Assembly: GCA_964427055.1 (NCBI GenBank) | Contig: CAYRSQ010000001.1 | Location: 20,014 to 84,013, forward strand | Length of the DNA: 64,000 bases | Origin: CAYNTH01 sp964427055 | GTDB lineage: Archaea; Aenigmatarchaeota; Aenigmatarchaeia; CG10238-14; SCSR01 | Reading direction: 5' to 3' | Shown: piece by piece, positions 53,467-60,940 of the stretch | How positions within the stretch are numbered: position 1 is the stretch's first letter | How the letters are laid out: every line of letters begins with the position of its first letter | Notes under the pieces: generated by a model | Told to the model about the DNA's origin: nothing | Databases searched by the model: none | The model's input: only the letters and a program-made list of their open reading frames with translations | Position numbers and translations under genes: made by a program

Positions 53467-55236
53467 TCACATCCTTTCCAGTATCATAGAGATTGTTTTC
53501 TGTGGATAATTATAATACATGTCTATAAGTTTTGATACGTCCTTGAAGTCTAATATATGGTTATCGGCCATCCAGCTCAAGACCAGCATCCTTCTTTCAA
53601 GTTCCTCGGTGATTTCCTTTTCAGACATGCCTGTTCTATTCGCCACTTTCTTCAGTATATAGCTCCCTCTCGGATTTTCGAATTTGTCGGTTTCGGAATT
53701 CCACTTAAATATTCTGTTGACTACGGGAATTTTCTTATCCTCGTTATACTCTATTATTTCGACTGCCTCGGTCACTCTCCTGACAAAATTACCTTTGTAT
53801 TTCATCCTCGCAAGGAACACTACTAGGTCCAAGCTCCCGATAAGGTTTGGCTGAAGTGATATCGGGGGTGTGGTGAGTCTGTCCATAAGTTTAGGAGTGT
53901 TTTCAGCATGTATAGTCGCCAGAGATGGATGTCCTGTGGCCATCTGCTGGAATAAAATATAAGCTTCGGGTCCTCTTACTTCACCTACAATAATATAATC
54001 TGGTCTCTGCCTCATGCTTTCTTTGAGCAAATCGAATAAATCCACATCTCCTCTTTTCTCTTTATTTTCGGATATTGGTACCCTTGCGACGACTGGAACC
54101 CAATGGGGATGGGGCAACTGGAGTTCCGCTGTATCCTCTATTGAAACTATCTTCTTGTCAGAACGTATGAAAAGCGACAATACATTTAATAGAGTAGTTT
54201 TACCGGAAGCTGTTCCTCCACATACCAATATGCTGAACCCTTGGTCTACTACAAGCCAAAGATAAGCCAAGGTCTTCACATCAGCAGTGCCATAGGAAAT
54301 AAGATGTATTGGAGTTAATGGTGTCTTTGTGAATTTTCTTATTGTGAAATTACTCCCCCTTCTAGCTATATCGGTAGCCAATGTCGCCTGAAGTCTACTA
54401 CCATCTGGAAGACTGCCATCCACTAGAGGATCGGCGACTGAAATCGTTTTACCACATAATTGAGACAACCTTGCTGCAAATGAGTCCAGTTCTTTCGAAT
54501 TATCATACGTTATATTGGTTGGGATAGAACCTAGTTTTGGGTTTCTATGGAAAACGAATATAGGTAATCCTACACCATCACAGCTTATATCTTCTATATT
54601 GTCATCTCTCAGGATGGGCTCTATCTTGCCCAATCCCATGAAGTCCCTCTCTATGTAATATTTCAGTATTTTTTTCTCGGATTCGGTGACTCTGAAATCA
54701 AAATAATTTATAAGCTCGTTCATTTCTTTGTAAAGATAATCCATGGCTTCGAATTTCTTCAACTTCGAAAAGTCCACGTCGAGTCTTTGTTCCAATAGAT
54801 TTTTGACTTTGTCCAGTATCTTAACGAGGTTGGGTGTTAGTTTGGGCTCTATCAAGTAGTAGACGTACTTATGTTGATTGTTATCCCACAAAATTCTGGC
54901 GTGGGCAAACACGGGTTCCCCTTTATTGGGTTTTAGTGGTATGAGAGGGTATATCAAAGGCCTCAGTTTAGCATCCTGCATCTCGCTTTTCCCTAGCGTC
55001 ACTTTCGAAGGTTTGAATTCTGGTATTTCAAAACCTGATATTTCCACTTGTTCCATTCTGCTGTCATTGATATCTTTGGAATTTCCAGAACCAGAGGTTG
55101 TTTCAGACTTTACATTAACGCTACTAGAGTCGATTATCAACTGAGATGGCACTACAACTTTTCTCTCTTCCTGATCCAACTTATTTACTATCCTGTATCC
55201 TGATATCAGTCTATTGAAAATTTTCTTATTCATCAT
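53467..55236 (-). CDS. Type IV pilus/type II secretion ATPase (GspE/VirB11 family)
   Basis: 589 residues. A disordered N-terminal 80 residues lead into a helical domain, then the RecA-like ATPase with Walker A LVCGGTASGKTTLLNVLSL near residue 338, Asp box, Walker B region YIIVGEVRGPEAYILFQQMA and His box GHPSLATIHAE. It powers pilus extension. The ATG overlaps the stop of the upstream prepilin gene (ATGA). No separate retraction ATPase is present in the operon. Confidence 0.93.
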   Translation of the reverse strand: MMNKKIFNRLISGYRIVNKLDQEERKVVVPSQLIIDSSSVNVKSETTSGSGNSKDINDSRMEQVEISGFEIPEFKPSKVTLGKSEMQDAKLRPLIYPLIPLKPNKGEPVFAHARILWDNNQHKYVYYLIEPKLTPNLVKILDKVKNLLEQRLDVDFSKLKKFEAMDYLYKEMNELINYFDFRVTESEKKILKYYIERDFMGLGKIEPILRDDNIEDISCDGVGLPIFVFHRNPKLGSIPTNITYDNSKELDSFAARLSQLCGKTISVADPLVDGSLPDGSRLQATLATDIARRGSNFTIRKFTKTPLTPIHLISYGTADVKTLAYLWLVVDQGFSILVCGGTASGKTTLLNVLSLFIRSDKKIVSIEDTAELQLPHPHWVPVVARVPISENKEKRGDVDLFDLLKESMRQRPDYIIVGEVRGPEAYILFQQMATGHPSLATIHAENTPKLMDRLTTPPISLQPNLIGSLDLVVFLARMKYKGNFVRRVTEAVEIIEYNEDKKIPVVNRIFKWNSETDKFENPRGSYILKKVANRTGMSEKEITEELERRMLVLSWMADNHILDFKDVSKLIDMYYNYPQKTISMILERM

Positions 55237-55676
55237 TTTATCTCTAATTTATTTTGGTTTCTGTCATATGTTAAATTTATTGGTTCTCCCGAATAGGTAG
55301 AACCGTCCATATCGGTTATGCTCTCCTTGAGGTTGTGTATACTGGAAATGTATTCAAAACTTTTCGGGGAGGTGGATACATTAAGACCATTGATTTCATC
55401 CAGAGATATCACAAGAAAATACCCGAATGTCGTGTCACTAAGCTTTATCTTGCTTTCAATGCTCGTGCAACTTTTACATGAGTTCACCGAATTCAGTATT
55501 ATCGAGGAAATGTAACCATTTATCATCTCGACCGAGTAAATGGAAACGTCTTTCCTAAGGTATTCAGACTGTAACCTGAAAAAGTTTCCGACTGCTGTAA
55601 AGATAGCCATACCCACTATGAAAAACAGTATGAACTGCAAGATACTGGATTGACCCTTAAATGACAATTTACTCAT
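55233..55676 (-). CDS. Prepilin-like protein
   Basis: 147 residues starting MSKLSFKGQSSILQFILFFI: basic leader ending in KG, then a hydrophobic helix (FILFFIVGMAIFTAVGNFF). The head has a CKSC pair near residue 66, likely a disulfide. It overlaps both neighbours by 4 bp (ATGA), so it is translated with the ATPase and the upstream prepilin. Possible minor pilin. Confidence 0.78.
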   Translation of the reverse strand: MSKLSFKGQSSILQFILFFIVGMAIFTAVGNFFRLQSEYLRKDVSIYSVEMINGYISSIILNSVNSCKSCTSIESKIKLSDTTFGYFLVISLDEINGLNVSTSPKSFEYISSIHNLKESITDMDGSTYSGEPINLTYDRNQNKLEIK

Positions 55677-56347
55677 AATAAAAGTATTTTGATTTCTGTC
55701 GTAATTAACGTTTTCCCAGACTGTGACCCGGTAGTCACTCCATTCTTTATGATTTTCACGATATTCGTGTTCTTGATTAATTCCCCGCTTTCATGTTTAA
55801 CCAGACCTATTTCCCATATCTTCGTATCAGAATAGTCATAAAGTTCCCTGAACCACAACCTGTAGGTCATGTTGAACCCTTCGCCGAATGGTTCAGATTT
55901 TGCACATACAACGTACGAATCGTCTATTCCAACCGAACCTGCGACTGGGGGACAGCTTCCACCAGAACTCATCGATATCCATCCTATATCATTCTCGACT
56001 GTCGATACTGCGATATTAGACACTTTGCTTGTCGTGACGAATTGAAGAATGTCATATTCAGTGCATCCATCCCCCTGATCGGCGGAAGTGCAAGTCAGCG
56101 ACCAGAGACCATCAACCGTGGAGATGAATGTCTCTTGACCACCGTTTTTTGCGACAAACTCCATTTTCCTTCCTATCGAGTCTGAATTTTCCGGGTTGAA
56201 ATAATCGTAAATTCGTTCGGATGTAGTCGTATCTTGACGTTTGCTTATCATCGGAAGTCCCCAGTTGAGGGCAGTCCCAAGAAGACCGGCACTCATCAAT
56301 AATATCAATACCACGGCAATTATCTCAGAAACTCCTTTATTCTTCAT
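55673..56347 (-). CDS. Prepilin-like protein
   Basis: 224 residues starting MKNKGVSEIIAVVLILLMSA: the NKG cleavage site and VSEIIAVVLIL core are the standard archaeal pilin N-terminus. The larger head carries four Cys (LTCTSADQGDGCTE, GSCPPVAG, YVVCAKSE). It is the first prepilin of the operon and a candidate major or minor subunit. It overlaps the 147-residue prepilin by 4 bp and follows the coiled-coil gene after 38 bp. Confidence 0.8.
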   Translation of the reverse strand: MKNKGVSEIIAVVLILLMSAGLLGTALNWGLPMISKRQDTTTSERIYDYFNPENSDSIGRKMEFVAKNGGQETFISTVDGLWSLTCTSADQGDGCTEYDILQFVTTSKVSNIAVSTVENDIGWISMSSGGSCPPVAGSVGIDDSYVVCAKSEPFGEGFNMTYRLWFRELYDYSDTKIWEIGLVKHESGELIKNTNIVKIIKNGVTTGSQSGKTLITTEIKILLL

Positions 56348-56385
56348 AACTTAATTTTGGTTTCTAGAAATTAAAAACTGAAAGT

Positions 56386-56877
56386 TTATCCAAATCTTTT
56401 TTTGAAAGGAGGCAATTTTCTCATAGGGGTCCTTGGTGGTAAGTTTTCTCTTTTCAATTTGGTGGTCAGTTGATCCATAGTCGACATCATCGTCTCGTTG
56501 CTTTCGACTATCTTCTTATTGCCTTCTATGAGCTGATCCATTTTGTTGAGCAAAGGGTCTAAATTGCTCCCAGAACTGGTACTTGAATCATTTCCAGCCG
56601 GTCCTGCGGCAGCTTTTATGTAAGAAATGAGTTCATCAAGGTTGCATATCATCTCATCGAGCTTACCAGGCAATTTTGATATCTCTATTCTCAGCGCATC
56701 GTTCGCTCTTGCGAGTTCGTCTACTATCTGCTGGTTCATACGTATAATTTCAACCAATTCACTAAAGAATTTGCTAGAGTCGAAGTTCTCCTTGCCACCT
56801 TCCAATAGTTCCAACCTTCTCTCCAAACGTCGTATCGGAGATATAGGAATTAATTCAAATTCTTCTTCTTCTGGCAT
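56386..56877 (-). CDS. Coiled-coil protein at the head of the pilus operon
   Basis: 163 residues. An acidic start (MPEEEEFELIPISPIRRLER) runs into coiled coils (VDELARANDALRIEISKLPG, LLNKMDQLIEGNKKIVESNE) with a Gly/Ser linker between, and a basic Pro-rich end (PPRTPMRKLPPFKKRFG). No membrane segment. It is probably a cytoplasmic accessory of the pilus ATPase or platform, as FlaC/D/E-like proteins are for archaella, but no homology to those is evident. Position is the main evidence for its role. Confidence 0.65.
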   Translation of the reverse strand: MPEEEEFELIPISPIRRLERRLELLEGGKENFDSSKFFSELVEIIRMNQQIVDELARANDALRIEISKLPGKLDEMICNLDELISYIKAAAGPAGNDSSTSSGSNLDPLLNKMDQLIEGNKKIVESNETMMSTMDQLTTKLKRENLPPRTPMRKLPPFKKRFG

Positions 56878-56993
56878 TTGTTCACCGATAAAGCAATACT
56901 ACTATACTAATTCTCCTTCTTTCTATATTAAATTTCTAGAACTAGGTAAATAAAGGTTTTTAGAAAAGAAAAAAGCTAAAATGTATTCAGAGA

Positions 56994-58631
56994 TTACATT
57001 TCTGGCATTCCCGGCGGCATATCAGGCATTCCACCCTTCGACAGCTTGCTGGCTGAAATGATATCATCTATTCTCAATATCATCTCCGCAGCTTCAGAAG
57101 CAGAATTTATGGCCTGTGTTTTAACTTTCAAAGGCTCCACAACACCTATATCCGAAGCATCCACTACTTTCCCTTCGAAAACGCCTATTCCTGCATTTAT
57201 TTTACCTCGATCGTGTTCAGCCCTCAATTCCACGAGCATATCAATCGGATCCAGTCCAGCATTTTCTGCTAGTGCTCTTGGAATCACTTCCATGGCTTCA
57301 GCAAATGCTAGTATAGCCAATTGTTCCCGTCCGAAAAATCCTTCGGAGAACTTCCTCAATCGTTTGGAAAGTTCAGCTTCAGGGGATCCTGCTCCATGCA
57401 CTATCTTGCCGACTTCCACAGCAGAAGCGACAGATCCTATTGCATCTTCTATGCTCCTGTCAACCTCGTCGACTACATGTTCCGTGCTTCCCCTGACCAA
57501 TATAGTGACTGCCTTAGGATCCTTACAGTTTCTGATGAATATCATTTCGTCACCGCCAACTTTCTTTTCTTCAGTCACACCGGAATATCCCAAATCTTCT
57601 GATTTCATGTCCTCGAGATTTGTCACGATTCGTGCGCCTGTAGCCTTTGCTAATTTATCCATGTCGGATTTTTTGACACGTCTTGCGACCAGTATGCCAT
57701 TCTTGGCAAGATAATGCTGCGCTATGTCATCTATACCTTTCTGTGAAAATAGGACATTTGCACCGCTCGAAACTACCAGATTGACCATCTCTTTCAGCAT
57801 CCTCTGCTCCTGTTCTATGAACGCCTGCATTTGATCTGGGGACGTTATCCGTATCTGAGCGTCTGTCTCAGTTTCCTTAATTTCGAGAGCGACATCTATT
57901 AATGCTATCTTTGCGTCTTTGATTTGCTTCGGCATCGCTGGGTGAACGACCTCTTTGTCCAAAACGATTCCAGCAACAAGTTCAGTGTCCTCAGCCGAAC
58001 CGCCGGTCTTCTTCTCTCTCTTTATATCGTCCGTATCAATTTCAATCTTACCGTTAGTCACTATAGCCACATTCTTCACAGCGGTCACAACCAATTCGGC
58101 TAAAGCTGGAGATACTTTTTCCATACTCTTCCCGCTCATCGAAGTCAATGCTATCTTCTTCAAAATTTCATCGTCGTCCAGACTTACTGGAATTGAAATA
58201 TCATTCAAAATTTTCAAGGACTCGTCTCTCGCAAGCTTGAACCCTCTCGTTATCACTGTGGGATGGATTTTCTGATCCAGAAGTTCGCCCGCTTTCTTCA
58301 GCAATTCGCCGGCCAACACCACGGAAGTAGTAGTTCCATCGCCGACTTCCTCTGCCTGGGTTTTTGCCACTTCGACCATCATCTTGGCTGCCGGATGCTC
58401 AATTTCCATCTCTTCAAGTATAGTGACACCGTCATTTGTTATGACTATATCCCCTATCGAATCGACCAACATCTTGTCCATTCCCTTAGGACCAAGCGTT
58501 GTCCTAACTGCATCAGCAACGGCCTTAGCGGCTGCTATATTGGATCTCTGAGCCCCGCTTCCTTGCTGTCTAAACGTGCCCTCAGGCAAAATTAACACTG
58601 ATTGTCCTCCGATTTGTCCCATTTGAACCAT
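56994..58631 (-). CDS. Thermosome subunit (group II chaperonin)
   Basis: 545 residues. NIAAAKAVADAVRTTLGPKG, MDKMLVDSIGDIVITNDG, VEVAKTQAEEVGDGTTTSVV (ATP site) and the apical and C-terminal equatorial motifs (INAGIGVFEGKVVDASDIGV) are intact. It folds proteins in a two-ring ATP-driven chamber; other subunits may be elsewhere. The C-terminal tail is short, with Gly-Met-Pro repeats. A strong GGAGGT site precedes the ATG by 9 nt. Its promoter shares an upstream element with the regulator gene at 59.3 kb. Confidence 0.95.
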   Translation of the reverse strand: MVQMGQIGGQSVLILPEGTFRQQGSGAQRSNIAAAKAVADAVRTTLGPKGMDKMLVDSIGDIVITNDGVTILEEMEIEHPAAKMMVEVAKTQAEEVGDGTTTSVVLAGELLKKAGELLDQKIHPTVITRGFKLARDESLKILNDISIPVSLDDDEILKKIALTSMSGKSMEKVSPALAELVVTAVKNVAIVTNGKIEIDTDDIKREKKTGGSAEDTELVAGIVLDKEVVHPAMPKQIKDAKIALIDVALEIKETETDAQIRITSPDQMQAFIEQEQRMLKEMVNLVVSSGANVLFSQKGIDDIAQHYLAKNGILVARRVKKSDMDKLAKATGARIVTNLEDMKSEDLGYSGVTEEKKVGGDEMIFIRNCKDPKAVTILVRGSTEHVVDEVDRSIEDAIGSVASAVEVGKIVHGAGSPEAELSKRLRKFSEGFFGREQLAILAFAEAMEVIPRALAENAGLDPIDMLVELRAEHDRGKINAGIGVFEGKVVDASDIGVVEPLKVKTQAINSASEAAEMILRIDDIISASKLSKGGMPDMPPGMPEM

Positions 58632-58689
58632 TATTCATCTACCTCCAAAACTTCAATTCAAAGCAGTATTAACTTATTATAGGATTAGA

Positions 58690-58716
58690 TTTATAAATTT
58701 GTGTGTATGTGGGTAT
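58690..58716 (-). promoter_or_regulatory. Thermosome promoter: TATA box and upstream TACCCACA element
   Basis: On the minus strand TACCCACA (58708-58715) is followed after exactly 10 nt by TTTATAAA (58690-58697), 58 nt upstream of the thermosome ATG. The same TACCCACA-N10-TTTATA arrangement, with an ACACA run between, occurs before the COG1395-type regulator gene at 60.26 kb. The upstream element could be an activator or repressor site; which one is not visible. Confidence 0.55.
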
Positions 58717-58722
58717 ACGATC

Positions 58723-58959
58723 CTACCCATTGCCGAATTTCAGATTCTTCGTGTATGGCTTTTGAAGTTCCTCCTTGACCCTATCGACCCATCCCTCAAG
58801 TATTATTACCGCCTCGGCTAAGGGTATACCTTCGCTTCTGGTTTTGAGTTCGACCTGCATCTTCTTTGTCTTTCTGTCTATCTTTTTGTTGAGGAAAAGA
58901 CCGAATTTCTGCTCTATTACATCAGGCAACTCTGATAGTTTCTTGTTTTCGTCTACCAT
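58723..58959 (-). CDS. Small protein of unknown function
   Basis: 78 residues starting MVDENKKLSELPDVIEQKFG, charged and soluble (KKIDRKTKKMQVELKTRSEG, ILEGWVDRVKEELQKP). It ends 7 bp before the thermosome promoter element, so the thermosome probably has its own transcript. It follows ogt on the same strand by 16 bp. I do not recognise the family; its alternation of strand-like and helix-like segments would fit a small alpha/beta fold. Confidence 0.6.
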   Translation of the reverse strand: MVDENKKLSELPDVIEQKFGLFLNKKIDRKTKKMQVELKTRSEGIPLAEAVIILEGWVDRVKEELQKPYTKNLKFGNG

Positions 58960-58975
58960 ACAATCAATTAATACA

Positions 58976-59290
58976 TCATTTGAACTTAAATAATATTTTC
59001 TCGAAATCGACTACTTTTCCATTTTTCACCGTTACACCTTCTTTTTTTAACAATCTTTTCTTTTCCTCCACTTTCTTTCCGTCCATCTCTCCTCCGAACC
59101 CTCCTATGTCGCCGTTCGATTTGACTACCCGGTGACATGGGACTTCTGGCGCGTATGGATTATTTCTGCATGCGTTGCCTACAGCTCTATACGCATTGCA
59201 ATTCAGCGACATAGCCAGTTCCTTGTAACTAGTCACTTTTCCCTTAGGTATTTTTCTCATCATACTCCAAATTCTGTCATTAAATTTCAT
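58976..59290 (-). CDS. ogt: Methylated-DNA-protein cysteine methyltransferase domain protein
   Basis: About 104 residues, only the C-terminal active-site domain. IPKGKVTSYKELAMSLNCNA, RAVGNACRNNPY and the acceptor motif PCHRVV are all present, so a stoichiometric alkyl transfer from O6-alkylguanine to Cys is expected. Short stand-alone domains also include alkyltransferase-like proteins, but those lack this Cys; this one has it. The ATG at 59290 follows GAGTGA, which overlaps the stop of the COG1395-type gene. Confidence 0.9.
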   Translation of the reverse strand: MKFNDRIWSMMRKIPKGKVTSYKELAMSLNCNAYRAVGNACRNNPYAPEVPCHRVVKSNGDIGGFGGEMDGKKVEEKKRLLKKEGVTVKNGKVVDFEKILFKFK

Positions 59291-59295
59291 ATACA

Positions 59296-60198
59296 TCACT
59301 CGGAAGTTTCTTCTATTATTTTCTTCAACTCTCTTGCAGTTTCTATTTCAGGCAAATCATCATCCAACAATACGGGAACACCTTCGATGGTCTTCTCTTC
59401 TCTTTTTTTCGTCACAAAAAAAGCATTTGACCCGACAATCTCCGAAAGTTTCTTGACTAATCCGGCCGATTTTCCAATCTTCTTAGTATCCTCAATTAAT
59501 CCAGTTATCATAGTGAACTCCTCTTTTCCTATAATCTCAAAAGGAGCGTATTTCACTGGAACGTTCTCAATTCCTATCCTATCTAGTTCTCTGTGGACTT
59601 TCCTTTGAAAGTTACCTACTGGTTTTGTGTCCGACTTCTCGGCTTTCTCAGATTCATATGATTTCTTGAGGTTTACGCCAAGAACACTTTCCAACCCGTT
59701 CAACGTGTCTTCCGTAGGATTTGTCCTGTTGTTCTCTATTTCATAAAGAGCCTTTTTGGAAACACCGACAAGGACAGATAACTCTTCAAGGCTGAATTTC
59801 ATCTCATATCTCTTATTACGCAAAAGTCCAGTATCTATCTCCGCGGTGTATCTCCCTTTTGATGCTCTGTAAACGTATGCTTCCTCTTCCAGTATGCTAT
59901 CGAACATTATAGGAGTGACAACTGGCAAATCGAATCTTGAGTATATCACACTATCAGCTAGATTGGTTCTATTATTTCTAAGTGATATAATAAAAGGATA
60001 CCCTGACAAGAAATATGATATGTTCCTCAAATTTTTTGCTTGTTCTCCATTCAAACCATCCACATTAGTCAAACATTTTATCATAAGTAATTTGTCTCTC
60101 TTGGCGACTATGTCAAAGCATCCCTTTGTAAGAAATACTTCAAAATTTTTGCTTACCAGGTTCTCGACGACTTCGTTTATCATAGGTTGTTTTGACAT
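59296..60198 (-). CDS. HTH transcriptional regulator (COG1395-type)
   Basis: About 300 residues. The N-terminal third has an endonuclease-like pattern (LVSKNFEVFLTKGCFDIVAK); in the middle an XRE-type helix-turn-helix, MKFSLEELSVLVGVSKKALY followed by EIENNRTNPTEDTL; the C-terminal part ends in a conserved helical region. This matches the archaeal COG1395 family, whose targets are unknown. The frame is open to 60378, but MSKQPM at 60198 is the natural start. It is followed by ogt and may regulate its own promoter and the thermosome (see findings). Confidence 0.82.
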   Translation of the reverse strand: MSKQPMINEVVENLVSKNFEVFLTKGCFDIVAKRDKLLMIKCLTNVDGLNGEQAKNLRNISYFLSGYPFIISLRNNRTNLADSVIYSRFDLPVVTPIMFDSILEEEAYVYRASKGRYTAEIDTGLLRNKRYEMKFSLEELSVLVGVSKKALYEIENNRTNPTEDTLNGLESVLGVNLKKSYESEKAEKSDTKPVGNFQRKVHRELDRIGIENVPVKYAPFEIIGKEEFTMITGLIEDTKKIGKSAGLVKKLSEIVGSNAFFVTKKREEKTIEGVPVLLDDDLPEIETARELKKIIEETSE

Positions 60199-60257
60199 AT
60201 TACCCACTATTATATAGGCGATTAACCATCGTATAATAAGTATTGCAAACAAATAAG

Positions 60258-60285
60258 AATATAAAATACTGTGTTTGTGGGTATA
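60258..60285 (-). promoter_or_regulatory. Promoter of the COG1395-type gene: TATA and upstream TACCCACA element
   Basis: On the minus strand TATATACCCACAAACACA is followed by TTTATATT (60258-60265), with exactly 10 nt between TACCCACA and the TATA box, 60 nt before the ATG at 60198. It mirrors the thermosome promoter. It lies between this gene and the divergent Nudix gene, so it could influence both. Confidence 0.5.
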
Positions 60286-60297
60286 TACGATGATTCT

Positions 60298-60720
60298 ATG
60301 CCTAAAGAGAAGAGCACTGGAGCAGTCATATTCAGACGAGAAAACAGAAGGGTATTTTTCTTGGTAGTCCACTGCCACTTCAAGGGAGACTATTGGGATT
60401 TGGTGAGAGGAAAAATCGAAAAGGGAGAAACGGAAGAGGAGACTGCAAAAAGAGAAATAAGAGAAGAAACTGGGATAGAGGTTGACAAATTCATAGAAGG
60501 ATTCAAAGAAACTGCTAGCTGGTTCTACAGGTGGAAAGACCAGAATGTATACAAGGAAGCGGTTTATTTCCTATTTGAAACGAGCAGGAAAGAGATAAAT
60601 TTGTCTGAGGAACACTTGGAATACGACTGGCTTGAATATGCCGATGCGCTTGAAAGACTGACTTACGAAAACAGCAAGAACGTCATAAAGAAAGCTAACG
60701 AACTTCTCAAATCCGTGTAA
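60298..60720 (+). CDS. Nudix hydrolase (diadenosine-polyphosphate type)
   Basis: About 140 residues. The Nudix box spans GKIEKGETEEETAKREIREE and TGIEV, matching G-x5-E-x7-R-E-x2-E-E-x-G with hydrophobic residues in place. The short length and the WDLVRGKIEKGE approach resemble Ap4A/bis(5'-nucleosyl)tetraphosphatase members. It removes nucleoside polyphosphates, which aminoacyl-tRNA synthetases form as by-products; specificity is inferred. The ATG at 60298 (MPKEKSTGAV) is preferred over an upstream in-frame start. Confidence 0.88.
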   Translation: MPKEKSTGAVIFRRENRRVFFLVVHCHFKGDYWDLVRGKIEKGETEEETAKREIREETGIEVDKFIEGFKETASWFYRWKDQNVYKEAVYFLFETSRKEINLSEEHLEYDWLEYADALERLTYENSKNVIKKANELLKSV

Positions 60721-60787
60721 ATGCCCAAGATTTAAGGTTAAAGCAAATTATTAATAAGATAAAGATAAAAAAAAGTTTCATTAAAAT

Positions 60788-60895
60788 GGGCCCGTAGCTT
60801 AGTCTGGTTAGAGCGCTGGTCTTATAAGGCCACTAAGCGTACATTCGCACTGGCGTAAAAACCAGTGGCCGCGCGTTCAAATCGCGCCGGGCCCA
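60788..60895 (+). tRNA. tRNA-Ile (anticodon UAU) with a 33-nt intron
   Basis: A 108-nt gene. Acceptor GGGCCCG/CGGGCCC, D-arm GCTT/GAGC, anticodon stem CTGGT/ACCAG, variable loop TGGCC, T-arm GCGCG-TTCAAAT-CGCGC, discriminator A; the body matches isoleucine tRNAs. The mature anticodon loop is CTTATAA, anticodon TAT, for any cut that gives a 7-nt loop. The intron (60827-60859) sits after position 37; TTAT pairs with GTAA and GCCA with TGGC, giving a bulge-helix-bulge-like target for the splicing endonuclease. No GAT is present in the loop region. Confidence 0.88.
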
Positions 60896-60907
60896 TCAAA
60901 CCCCAAA

Positions 60908-60924
60908 ACGTAAAAGTGTTACGT
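60908..60924. repeat. Perfect 6-bp inverted repeat
   Basis: ACGTAA-AAGTG-TTACGT lies between tRNA-Ile and the next gene, 16 bp before its ATG. It could be a hairpin in the leader or a dimeric operator. No T-tract follows, so it is not a typical terminator. Confidence 0.35.
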
Positions 60925-60940
60925 GGTAAATTAAGATTAG

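Noticed and set aside
60788..60895. tRNA-Ile as a GAU tRNA with a different splice site
   Set aside because: No GAT occurs in the loop-intron region, and every cut that leaves a 7-nt loop gives TAT.
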